Below, in pieces: positions 1 through 5,753 of a stretch of DNA of 12,181 nt. The notes beneath the pieces were generated by a model. That model worked only from the letters and a program-made list of their open reading frames with translations. It made no database searches and was not told the origin of the DNA. The stretch's first letter is position 1. Every line of letters begins with the position of its first letter. A program made the translations under genes and the position numbers. The stretch spans positions 1 through 12,181 of the forward strand of contig CAAGNN010000176.1 of the NCBI GenBank assembly GCA_900771325.1, in the 5' to 3' direction. Source of the DNA: Kiritimatiellia bacterium (lineage in GTDB: Bacteria > Verrucomicrobiota > Kiritimatiellia > RFP12 > DVOR01).

Positions 1-988
1 CCTCATTGTCCTTTGAACCTGTTGTTGCAAACTTGCTCTGCACCATCGGATAGCCATTCGTGGTGAGGAGTGCCGAGCCGCCCGTGGTCACCGACTTGAA
101 GAAGGCGGTCGACTCCGTCTCGCCCCCCTCGGTCACGCGCGTAGCATTGGTGCCCAACGTGGCGGTGAAGGGCGAAGCCTTCGCCGCGCCACCGCCCACC
201 TGCAGCACCTCCATCGTATTGCCGTCGGCCGTCAATCCGGCCCGCGAGAAGGCAAAGCTCAGCGGCACTGCCAGCGCCGCCTTGTTGGAGGCAATCTCGG
301 TCGTAACCGCCGAGGCGCTCGCGAGCTTCGTAGCATAGACGTACAGGCCGTAGATCTTCAGCCCGGCGGCACCATCGCCGATCTTGACCCCTGAAAGATT
401 CATAGTGGATGCGAACAACCTTGGGGCATTCGACGAGGCTGCCGAGGGTGTATCTCCCAAGAAGAGCATTGTTCCCTGAGTTAGGCTCCCTTCCGTGCTC
501 GGGCCGCGATAGGAAAAGGTCACCCGTTGGCGCGTCGCCGGAGTCCAATTGACCGTTTCGCCAAAAGTCGCGCCAGTGTTCTTCCATACAAGCTGAAGCG
601 TCGAGTCCGTCTTCGCCTTGAGGAAGATGGAGTGTGTTGTGTCGAGCACCACCTCCACCAGGTTGTTCTCTATCGCTGAGGGATATTCCACATCCGCAAT
701 AACCGTCACCATCTTCCCCGAAGCGAAATCGGAGGGGAATGTCAGCGAGATGGAGCCGGTCGATCCACCCGGGGTGCCCAGCTGGATGTAGGAGCCGTCT
801 GCAGCGCGGGTGCCGCCGGAGACGGTGATGTAATAGGCAGTATTCCCGCCATAATACTTAATGGTGCCATCACCATTATTGATGCCGTCGCCGAAGTTTA
901 CCCACGAGGCCGCGGGGGCGGCGACGAGGGCACCTGAGGCGCCAATTGCGGCAAGCGCCGCGAGCGCTAAGCGTGTAAACCTTCTCAT
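1..988 (-). CDS. Secreted beta-rich protein of unknown function (N-terminal 329 residues, 3' end beyond window)
   Basis: The frame is open from an ATG at 988-986 to the window edge, so the C-terminus is missing. It begins with a clear Sec signal peptide: positive n-region MRRFTR, a hydrophobic Ala/Leu-rich stretch (about residues 7-24) and an APAAS-like cleavage site near residue 27. The mature part is rich in Ser, Thr, Gly and alternating hydrophobic residues, with few Cys, as in an all-beta extracellular domain. The part around residues 60-200 (LTFPSDF, VTVIADVEY, VTFSYRG, GTMLFLGD, LKIYGLYVYAT) looks like a concanavalin/LamG-type jelly roll, but that is only a resemblance. AGGA about 9 nt upstream serves as ribosome binding site, in the stretch GAAAGGATTGAG, much like that of the aminotransferase gene here. 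It is monocistronic with its own candidate promoter. The true function is not recognisable; a surface or adhesion protein is an inference. Confidence 0.8.
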   Translation of the reverse strand, partial: MRRFTRLALAALAAIGASGALVAAPAASWVNFGDGINNGDGTIKYYGGNTAYYITVSGGTRAADGSYIQLGTPGGSTGSISLTFPSDFASGKMVTVIADVEYPSAIENNLVEVVLDTTHSIFLKAKTDSTLQLVWKNTGATFGETVNWTPATRQRVTFSYRGPSTEGSLTQGTMLFLGDTPSAASSNAPRLFASTMNLSGVKIGDGAAGLKIYGLYVYATKLASASAVTTEIASNKAALAVPLSFAFSRAGLTADGNTMEVLQVGGGAAKASPFTATLGTNATRVTEGGETESTAFFKSVTTGGSALLTTNGYPMVQSKFATTGSKDNE

Positions 989-1055
989 TTCTCAATCCTT
1001 TCCTTCATCTCAAGGAGAAGGGCCTGCGGAGGTCCTTTTCCCACTTGACGACCTT

Positions 1056-1086
1056 AGTCTAGCATCTTTACCCCCCCTAGTGTCAA
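1056..1086 (-). promoter_or_regulatory. Candidate sigma-70 promoter of the secreted-protein gene
   Basis: On the minus strand a perfect TTGACA (1086-1081) is followed after 19 nt by TAGACT (1061-1056, 4 of 6 matches to the -10 consensus). The spacing is long, and a seven-G run lies inside the spacer. It gives a leader of about 60 nt before the ATG at 988. The -35 is convincing; the -10 is not certain. Confidence 0.4.
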
Positions 1087-1153
1087 GCACTTTCTTGCAC
1101 TTTTTTGGGGGCGGGGCGCTGCGCGCCCAGCGGCGGATGGCTACGCAGAGGAA

Positions 1154-1193
1154 ACCACAAAGAAGCACAGAGAGCACAAAGAAGCACAAAGCA
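1154..1193. repeat. Short CACAAAG-type tandem repeat
   Basis: Four adjacent 9-10 nt units of the form A(A)(C/G)CACA(A/G)AG make up this A-rich tract, which is preceded by CTACGCAGAGG. A related phrase (CACGCAG...AACCACAAAGG, with CCACAAAGG present twice) lies at the other end of the window at 12023-12062, so this is a dispersed motif rather than chance. No function is visible. Confidence 0.5.
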
Positions 1194-1230
1194 CTGCGCA
1201 GGGGGAAAAAGCAACCCGGACCGGATCGAC

Positions 1231-1616
1231 CTCGAACCCGGGGCGGATGGGAGGCGAACTCGGGGCGGGCGGGATTATTAAGCCTGAGGGTTATTGGAAT
1301 TATCCCTCAGGGTTAATTGAATTATCCCTAAGGCTTAATTGAATTATCCCTTAGGGTTAATTATCGGACCCGGGGCGGATGGAGGGTCAACTCGGGGCGG
1401 ATGGGAGGCGAACTCGGGGCGGATGGAATTATTAAGGCCCCGGGGTTAATGGAATTATCCCCGGGGCCTTAATCGAATTATCCCCCGGGGCTTAATTGAA
1501 TTATCCCCGTGGGGTTAATTATCGGGGGAAGGGCGGGTGGAGGGTCAACCCGGGGCGGATGGGAGGCGAACCTGGGGCGGATGGAATTATTAAGGCCCCG
1601 GGGTTAATTATCGGGG
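1231..1616. repeat. 22/23-bp periodic repeat block with two interleaved unit families
   Basis: Family A is a GC-rich unit (CYCGGGGCGGATGG followed by GAGGCGAA or similar). Copies start near 1237, 1259, 1369, 1391, 1413, 1549 and 1571, 22 bp apart within each run. Family B is an AT-rich unit (TTAATTGAATTATCCC plus a GGG-containing core). Its GAATTAT starts are at 1297, 1319 and 1341 (period 22), then 1452, 1475 and 1498 (period 23). B runs are bracketed by A runs. The simplest B element is the roughly 33-bp copy at 1584-1616. Adjacent B cores are often complementary, so neighbouring units can pair. There is no credible coding potential here; this block fills most of the gap between the secreted-protein gene and the RhuM remnant. 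Confidence 0.85.
1431..1473. repeat. Perfect 15-bp-arm inverted repeat
   Basis: ATTAAGGCCCCGGGG at 1431-1445 is the exact reverse complement of CCCCGGGGCCTTAAT at 1459-1473, with a 13-nt loop. It is made from two neighbouring family-B units of the 22/23-bp block. Weaker versions of the same arrangement occur at 1283-1311 (CCTGAGGG/CCCTCAGG) and 1326-1356 (CCCTAAGG/CCTTAGGG). There is no T-run directly after either arm, so it is not a standard intrinsic terminator. Confidence 0.85.
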
Positions 1617-1664
1617 AAAGGGCGGGTGTGGGGGAAAGGGCGCGGCAGGGGGAGGGGCTGGGGG
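1613..1664 (+). other. G-quadruplex-prone G-run cluster
   Basis: G-runs of three or more are separated by 1-3 nt over 1613-1640 (loops AAA, C, TGT, AAA). After a 7-nt gap they continue at 1648-1664 (loops A, CT). This meets the usual G3+N1-7 pattern for a G-quadruplex on the plus strand. Formation in the cell is not shown by sequence alone. Confidence 0.45.
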
Positions 1665-1694
1665 CTTGGAGCCAGGCGCTCGCTGACGCTCGCT

Positions 1695-1714
1695 GCGCGG
1701 CAAATATGCCGCGC
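1695..1714. repeat. Hairpin GCGCGGCA-aata-TGCCGCGC
   Basis: Perfect 8-bp arms (1695-1702, 1707-1714) enclose an AATA loop. The loop resembles those of the two hairpins inside the RhuM remnant, where the minus strand has AAATA or AAAATA. It may be another member of that small family. Confidence 0.5.
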
Positions 1715-1820
1715 CACAGAAGGCCGAGCGAAGCGAAGGCGCTATGCCAACACAGCGGATGGCCGGAGGAGAACTGGGTGGAAGATAAGGGAGCCCCGAG
1801 CCGGGCAGAGCGGAGGCCAG

Positions 1821-1863
1821 GCGCGGCCATTGGAGTGGCCGGGGGTTCTGAGCGAGCGGGGCG
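1821..1863. repeat. Partial third copy of the 88-bp dispersed repeat
   Basis: The stretch beginning GCGCGGCCATTGGAGTGGCC and ending TTCTGAGCGAGCG matches the second half of the two full 88-bp copies at 1921-2008 and 2395-2482. It holds the short palindrome GGCCA-ttggag-TGGCC. Confidence 0.7.
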
Positions 1864-1920
1864 AGAGGAGGGCGCTGGCGCGCCCAGCGGCTAGCGCGGG
1901 CGGCCTGGCGGAGCTTTCAC

Positions 1921-2008
1921 GCTGCACAACGCTTACCAACGGCCGCCGGGACGGCGGCCTAGCGCGGCCATTGGAGTGGCTAGGGGTTCTGAGCGAGCGC
2001 GGCAGGGG
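1921..2008. repeat. 88-bp dispersed repeat, left copy
   Basis: It aligns without gaps to 2395-2482 at about 80 of 88 positions. It begins GCTGCACAACGCTTACC and includes the hairpin GGCCGCCG-gga-CGGCGGCC (1941-1959) and GGCCATTGGAGTGGC. Together with the right copy it flanks the RhuM remnant. Confidence 0.85.
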
Positions 2009-2016
2009 AAGGGCGG

Positions 2017-2403
2017 TTAGGGGCTTGGGGGGGAGAGGGTGGCGGAGGGGCCCAGGCCGTCGAGCAGTTGGTCAAAGTCGCTCTGATAGGTGAGGTCTTG
2101 CTGCACGCGGAACTTTTCGAACTCGGACTCGGCCTTGGCTTGGGCGATCTCCATTGAGATTTCGCTGGCGCGGGTGAGCAGTTCATCGCCGGTGGCTAGG
2201 AGGATGCGATCGAGGTGTTTGGCCCAATCGGCCATCGTCATCGGGAGGTGCTTTTTGGCCTGCCGTTCGGCCAGGTCGAGAGCCTTCTTGGCGAACCATT
2301 GCATATTTTGCAACAGTTGCCGCTCGACCTGCCGAGAGCCTTCTTGGCGAACTGTTCGGTATTTCCGAACAGTTCCCTCCTGCGGAAGCTCGCCGCTGCA
2401 CAA
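2017..2403 (-). pseudogene. RhuM-family protein remnant (C-terminal fragment)
   Basis: The 128-codon frame matches only the C-terminal part of RhuM-family (virulence RhuM / DNA-binding-like) proteins, which are normally around 330-350 residues. The recognisable part is residues 41-115: LDLAERQAKKHLPMTMADW, AKHLDRILLATGDELL, then EFEKFRVQQDLTYQSDFDQLL. Family members read very similarly here. Everything N-terminal is missing. In its place are two copies of a palindromic element 56 nt apart; because 56 is not a multiple of three, the first copy throws the frame off. The apparent ATG (2403) lies in flanking repeat and the stop at 2019-2017 is just past the left 88-bp repeat. I read this as a decayed gene, not a working one. 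RhuM genes are typical of accessory DNA. Family assignment is from memory of the motif. Confidence 0.7.
2294..2374 (-). repeat. Twin palindromic elements with compensatory stem changes
   Basis: On the minus strand, copy 1 reads AACTGTTCGG-aaata-CCGAACAGTT (2374-2350). Copy 2 has arms AACTGTTGCA (2318-2309) and TGCAATGGTT (2303-2294). Both are followed by the same CGCCAAGAAGGCTCTCG. The inner three pairs changed on both sides (CGG/CCG to GCA/TGC). The two remaining differences are G-U wobbles in a minus-strand RNA but mismatches on the plus strand. Confidence 0.8.
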
Positions 2404-2482
2404 CGCTTACCGGCGGCCGCCGGGACGGCGGCTAGGCACGGCCATTGGAGTGGCCAGGGGTTCTGAGCGAGCGCGGCAGGGA
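2395..2482. repeat. 88-bp dispersed repeat, right copy
   Basis: Same orientation as the copy at 1921-2008, with about 8 substitutions and no gaps. It includes GCCGCCG-gga-CGGCGGC and GGCCATTGGAGTGGCC. No transposase or target duplication is visible beside it. Confidence 0.85.
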
Positions 2483-2498
2483 ATGTGGCGGAGCGCCT

Positions 2499-2583
2499 CC
2501 TCACGCGAGCGAAGCGAGCACCTCACGGTCCGGAGGGCCACCCTCACGCGCCAAAGGCGCACCTCACGCGAGCGAAGCGAGCA
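2499..2583. repeat. Ladder of four CCTCAC-led mini-hairpins
   Basis: CCTCAC occurs at 2499, 2521, 2542 and 2562, each followed by a 13-15 nt hairpin and an A. The hairpins are GCGAGCGAAGCGAGC (2505-2519 and again 2568-2582), GGTCCGGAGGGCC (2527-2539) and GCGCCAAAGGCGC (2548-2560). Each has a three-base loop (GAA, GGA, AAA, GAA). The block ends 7 nt beyond the mnmA stop. It could slow or end transcription of the operon, but it lacks T-runs. The first 15-mer also occurs inverted at 3773-3787. Confidence 0.8.
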
Positions 2584-2590
2584 TCCCCGC

Positions 2591-3913
2591 CTAGGCGATG
2601 GTGGCGCCGCCGAGGAGGTAGGGGCCGCGGTAGAAGACGCAGGCTTGGCCTGGGGTGAGGAGGGCTTGGGGGGAGGCGGGGTGGACGGTGAGGTCGGCGG
2701 AGAGGGTGCAGTCGAAGGGGGGGTGGTGGTAGCGGGTGACGGCTTGGCAGGTGAGGGGGAAGGTGGGGGGGATGAGCCAGTGGGGGTCGCGGACGGCGAA
2801 GGAGGTGCGGAGGAGGGCTTCGCGGGGGCCGAGGGTGAGGGTGTTGGCGGCGCGGTCGAGGGCGACGACGAAGGCGCGCGAGCCGGTGGCGATGCCCAGG
2901 CCCTTGCGTTGGCCGCGGGTGTAGTTGGCGAGGCCCGTGTGGGTGCCGAGGCGGCGGCCGGCGAGGTCGAGGATGGGGCCTGGGGTGGCGGTTTCGGGGT
3001 GGCGGCGGCGGAGTTCGGGGCGGTAGTCGCCGTTGGGGAGGAAGCAGATGTCTTGGCTGCCGGCGGCGAGTTTGGCTTCGGGGATGGGGAGGCGCCAGGT
3101 GCGGGCAAGGGCGACGACTTGGGCGCGGGTCATGCCGGCGAGGGGGAAGCGGAGGAGGGGGAGGAGGTCGGGGGGGAGGGCGTAGAGGAAGTAGGATTGA
3201 TCCTTGGCGGCATCGGTGGCGCAGCGGAGGGTGAGGCGGCCGGAGAGGGGTTCGCGGTCGAGGGCGACGTAGTGGCCGGTGGCCATCAGGCCGCCGATGG
3301 CGCGTTGGAGGAGGCCGAACTTGAGGCGGGGGTTGCACCAGGCGCAGGGATTGGGGGTCTGACCGGCGGCGTAGGCATCGAAAAAGGGGGCGACGACGGC
3401 GCGCTCGAAGGCTTCGCGTAGGTCGAGGAGGTGGAGGGGGACGCCGAGGGCGGCGGCGAGCTCGACCACGCCGGGAGCAGGTTCGGCCGAGCAGGTAAGC
3501 ATATGCCAGGCTTGGACGGCATAGCCTTCGCGCTGGAGTAGCCGGACGCAGACGGCGGAGTCCACCCCGCCGGAGAAGGCAACGCCGATGGGAGAGGATA
3601 GCGGACAGCGGACAGCAGACAGCAGACAGCGTGCTTGCCCTCCACGCACGTGGGGTCTACTCGCCCCCACACCCCCCGGGAGCGCAGTGCGCTCCACCCC
3701 GGCCGAAGCGCCCTGCGGGCACTTCGGCAATGAGCACGCTTCGCTCGCAGTCGACAGTCGACAGTCGACAGGGCTCGCTTCGCTCGCTTGTCTCTCCTCT
3801 GTCATCTGTCCTCCGTCCTCTGCGAGCGCAGCGAACTTCGCTGTCTGCTGTCCGCTGTCCGCTGTCTGCTGTCTGCTGCTCGCGTCAGCGAGCCCTGTCG
3901 ACTGTCGACTCAT
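2591..3913 (-). CDS. mnmA: tRNA-specific 2-thiouridylase MnmA, with repeat-derived N-terminal extension
   Basis: MnmA thiolates uridine 34 of Lys, Glu and Gln tRNAs, using ATP and sulfur relayed from a cysteine desulfurase. Numbering from the ATG at 3913: PP-loop SGGVDS at 114-119; TPNPCAWCNPRLKFG with the presumed catalytic Cys193; TGHYVAL near 212; KDQSYFLYAL near 237; SQDICF with the second catalytic Cys290; then HTGLANYTRGQRKGLGI and the C-terminal beta domain ending LLGGATIA. From residue 109 to the stop the protein is complete. Residues 1-107 come from a heptad-repeat cassette, resemble no MnmA, and may or may not be translated. The ATG at 3913 forms an ATGA overlap with the HAD-gene stop and has GGAG about 11 nt upstream. 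A GTG at 3649 is the alternative start and would still leave about 19 extra residues. The conserved core covers roughly 3590-2591. Function is sure; the start is not. Confidence 0.88.
   Translation of the reverse strand: MSRQSTGLADASSRQQTADSGQQTAKFAALAEDGGQMTEERQASEASPVDCRLSTASEACSLPKCPQGASAGVERTALPGGVGASRPHVRGGQARCLLSAVRCPLSSPIGVAFSGGVDSAVCVRLLQREGYAVQAWHMLTCSAEPAPGVVELAAALGVPLHLLDLREAFERAVVAPFFDAYAAGQTPNPCAWCNPRLKFGLLQRAIGGLMATGHYVALDREPLSGRLTLRCATDAAKDQSYFLYALPPDLLPLLRFPLAGMTRAQVVALARTWRLPIPEAKLAAGSQDICFLPNGDYRPELRRRHPETATPGPILDLAGRRLGTHTGLANYTRGQRKGLGIATGSRAFVVALDRAANTLTLGPREALLRTSFAVRDPHWLIPPTFPLTCQAVTRYHHPPFDCTLSADLTVHPASPQALLTPGQACVFYRGPYLLGGATIA
3601..3908. repeat. Heptad-repeat cassette at the HAD/mnmA junction
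   Basis: The cassette has five 7-bp tandem tracts. They are GCGGACA x2 then GCAGACA x2 (3601-3628); TCGACAG x3 (3751-3771); a degenerate CTGTCNT tract (about 3791-3825); GCTGTCT/GCTGTCC x5 plus one degenerate unit (3840-3881); and CTGTCGA x2 (3895-3908). The first two are reverse complements of the last two, so the ends can pair. Between them are mini-hairpins: GGAGCGC-agt-GCGCTCC, GCCGAAG...CTTCGGC, and GCTCGCTTCGCTCGC at 3773-3787. The right edge directly touches the HAD stop codon at 3910-3912. Confidence 0.85.
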
Positions 3914-4878
3914 TCCAACGGCAACTCCAGTTGGCCGGAGATCATCATCTTGTGGGCGCCGGTGCCGTCGGAGGTGTCGTAGACGCAGAACTTGACGGCG
4001 GGGAAGCGGCGAACGAGGTCTTGCTCGATGTATTGGCGGACAGCTTGGATGTTGTGGGGGTCGTCGTCGGAGAAGCCGATGGAGATGGGTAGGCGCAGGG
4101 CGGACATCCCGGTGCGCTCGAGGATGCGCTCGATGTGGGCCATAAAGTCGGCGATGGCGAAGCGCTTGCCGAGTTCTTGGCCGATGGGCTCGGCGCGGCC
4201 GAGGCGCTCGCTGAAGGCTTTGGAGGTGATGGCGTGGTAGCGGTTGAGGGCGAGGTAGTTGCGGATGACCTCGGTCTGGGAGGGGAAGGTCTGGACGTGG
4301 TCGAAGCAGTAGGCGTAGCCGCGCAGGTTGATGAGCATCACTTCGCGCTCGACGGGGGAGAGGACGCGCTCGATGAAGCGCTCGACGCCGCGGCGGAGGG
4401 TGTCGGGCTCGTGGCCGCGGGCGGTGACGATGGCGAAGAGGCGGCCTTCAAGGAGGGTCTTGCGGAAGGTGTGGAAGCTGGGGGGGGCGGGGCGGCGGGC
4501 GGCGAGGATGTCGTCGAGGGCGCGGTCGAGGTCGTCCATAAAGCCGCCGCCGCCGAGGGGGGTGCGCTCGTCTTGGAACTCGACGAAGGCGAGGGCGCGG
4601 CGGCCCTGGGGGTAGCGATAGTGCGCGGGGTCCTGGCGGATGATGCTGTAGGCGGCGGTGGAGCAGGTGTGGGGGACCCAGCGGCCGTCGCCGGTGAGGC
4701 GCTCCATGTGGATGCGCGTGGGCATCGAGAGGATGTTGTCGTCCCAGTCGAAGATGTAGTACTTCAGGTCGCGGCCACGGACGGACTCGTTGACCCAGAC
4801 GCCGTCGACGAAGGCGAGCTTGGCGAGCTCGAACTGCGCCAGGGCGGCGTGGAGGATCTCGCTATCGGGGGCGCTCAA
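3910..4878 (-). CDS. HAD-superfamily phosphohydrolase-like protein
   Basis: The 322-residue product carries haloacid-dehalogenase motifs. Motif I is YYIFDWDDNIL (nucleophile Asp44, Asp46), motif II is AIVTARG (Thr152), and SIGFSDDDPHN (Asp271-273) fits motif IV. A motif III Lys is not obvious; K220 and K238 are candidates. It therefore probably hydrolyses a phosphoester or is a degenerate relative; the substrate cannot be read from sequence. The C-terminus (VYDTSDGTGAHKMM) has a distinctive conserved look. There is no signal peptide or membrane segment, so it should be cytoplasmic. The start is TTG (4878-4876), overlapping the agmatinase TGA as TTGA, with only a weak GGGG upstream; this favours translational coupling. 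The gene sits between an agmatinase and mnmA with overlaps on both sides. I do not recognise a named subfamily. Confidence 0.8.
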   Translation of the reverse strand: MSAPDSEILHAALAQFELAKLAFVDGVWVNESVRGRDLKYYIFDWDDNILSMPTRIHMERLTGDGRWVPHTCSTAAYSIIRQDPAHYRYPQGRRALAFVEFQDERTPLGGGGFMDDLDRALDDILAARRPAPPSFHTFRKTLLEGRLFAIVTARGHEPDTLRRGVERFIERVLSPVEREVMLINLRGYAYCFDHVQTFPSQTEVIRNYLALNRYHAITSKAFSERLGRAEPIGQELGKRFAIADFMAHIERILERTGMSALRLPISIGFSDDDPHNIQAVRQYIEQDLVRRFPAVKFCVYDTSDGTGAHKMMISGQLELPLE

Positions 4879-5753
4879 GCCATCAGCCCCATCAGCTTCT
4901 GGGTGAGTTTGGCGGCGGTGAAGGTGGCGTGGTGGAGGCCGGGAATGGGGGCGAGCTCGACCACGTCGCAGCCGACAATGTCGTGGGTGGAGGCAATCTC
5001 GCGCAGGATGAAGAGGGCCGAATACCAGAGCAGGCCGCCGGGGACGGGCGTGCCGGTGGCGGGCATCACCGAGGGGTCCAGGCCGTCGACGTCGAAGGTG
5101 ACGTAGACGCGCTTGGGGAAGCCCTTGGGCAGGATGGGGCTGGGCGGGCCCTTGAGGGCGAGGGTCTCGGCGTCCATCGCGAAGAGGGTCTTCTTGTTGG
5201 CGGCGCGGTAGGCGGCCTCGTCGGCGCAGTAGGCGCGGGTGGCGAACTGGGCGAGGGGGAAGCCGAGCTCGTGGCAGCGGCGCAGGACGCAGGCGTGGGA
5301 GAGGGGCGAGCCCTCGTAGCTGTCGCGCAGGTCGGCGTGGGCATCGAAGTGGACAATGCCGATCTCCTCGCCACGGACCTTGTAGGCCAGGAGCGCGCCG
5401 AGGGTGACGGTGTGCTCGCCGCCGAGGACGACCGGGCGGGCCCCGCAGTCAAGCGCCTCGCCGACCGCCTTCTCGATGGCACGCAGCCAGGCTTCGGGGT
5501 CTTTGGCCTTGGCGGCGGTGGGCTTGACGGCCGGGCGGGTGTAGATGCCGCCAGCGCAGGGCTCCTCGCCGGCCTCGTAGGCCTCGAGCTGGTCGGAGGC
5601 TTCCAGGATGGCCGCCGGGCCATTGGCCGCGCCGGCGCCGTAGGAGACCGAGAGCTCCATCGGCACGGGGATGACGTGGAAGCGGGCGGTTTCCTTCTCC
5701 GCCGGTTCGTGTTCCGAGCCCAAGAAGGGCTGCTTATTCTGCTTGCTTGCCAT
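4875..5753 (-). CDS. speB: Agmatinase-family ureohydrolase
   Basis: At 292 residues it has the usual length of the arginase/agmatinase family. The manganese-binding motifs are intact: GGEHTVTLG (His114), HFDAHADLRD (Asp137, His139, Asp141) and TFDVDGLDP (Asp221, Asp223). SPLSHACVLRR and GCDVVELAP also match the family, and the SHA-x-RR spacing resembles bacterial SpeB more than arginase. The likely reaction is agmatine to putrescine plus urea in the cytoplasm. Related guanidino-acid hydrolases share these motifs, so substrate is inferred. The ATG at 5753 has GGAGG 8 nt upstream, inside the end of the EF-hand gene, with a 20-nt overlap. The stop overlaps the HAD start by 4 nt. No arginine decarboxylase is in the window, so where agmatine comes from is not shown. 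Confidence 0.88.
   Translation of the reverse strand: MASKQNKQPFLGSEHEPAEKETARFHVIPVPMELSVSYGAGAANGPAAILEASDQLEAYEAGEEPCAGGIYTRPAVKPTAAKAKDPEAWLRAIEKAVGEALDCGARPVVLGGEHTVTLGALLAYKVRGEEIGIVHFDAHADLRDSYEGSPLSHACVLRRCHELGFPLAQFATRAYCADEAAYRAANKKTLFAMDAETLALKGPPSPILPKGFPKRVYVTFDVDGLDPSVMPATGTPVPGGLLWYSALFILREIASTHDIVGCDVVELAPIPGLHHATFTAAKLTQKLMGLMA

Noticed and set aside
1231..1616. CRISPR array
   Set aside because: The units are contiguous 22/23-bp repeats without unique spacers of constant length, and no cas gene is present.
1496..2093. Plus-strand coding frames in the repeat region
   Set aside because: They are made of repeats (GGATGG, hairpins) and have no family resemblance or ribosome binding site.
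1921..2482. Composite transposon
   Set aside because: The flanking 88-bp repeats lack a transposase, convincing terminal inverted ends or target-site duplication.
2090..3421. Long plus-strand open frame of 443 codons
   Set aside because: It is antisense to mnmA, is Gly/Glu/Ala low-complexity from GC-rich codons of the opposite strand, and has no recognisable domain. Similar frames opposite the HAD, agmatinase, aminotransferase and hydG genes were rejected for the same reason.
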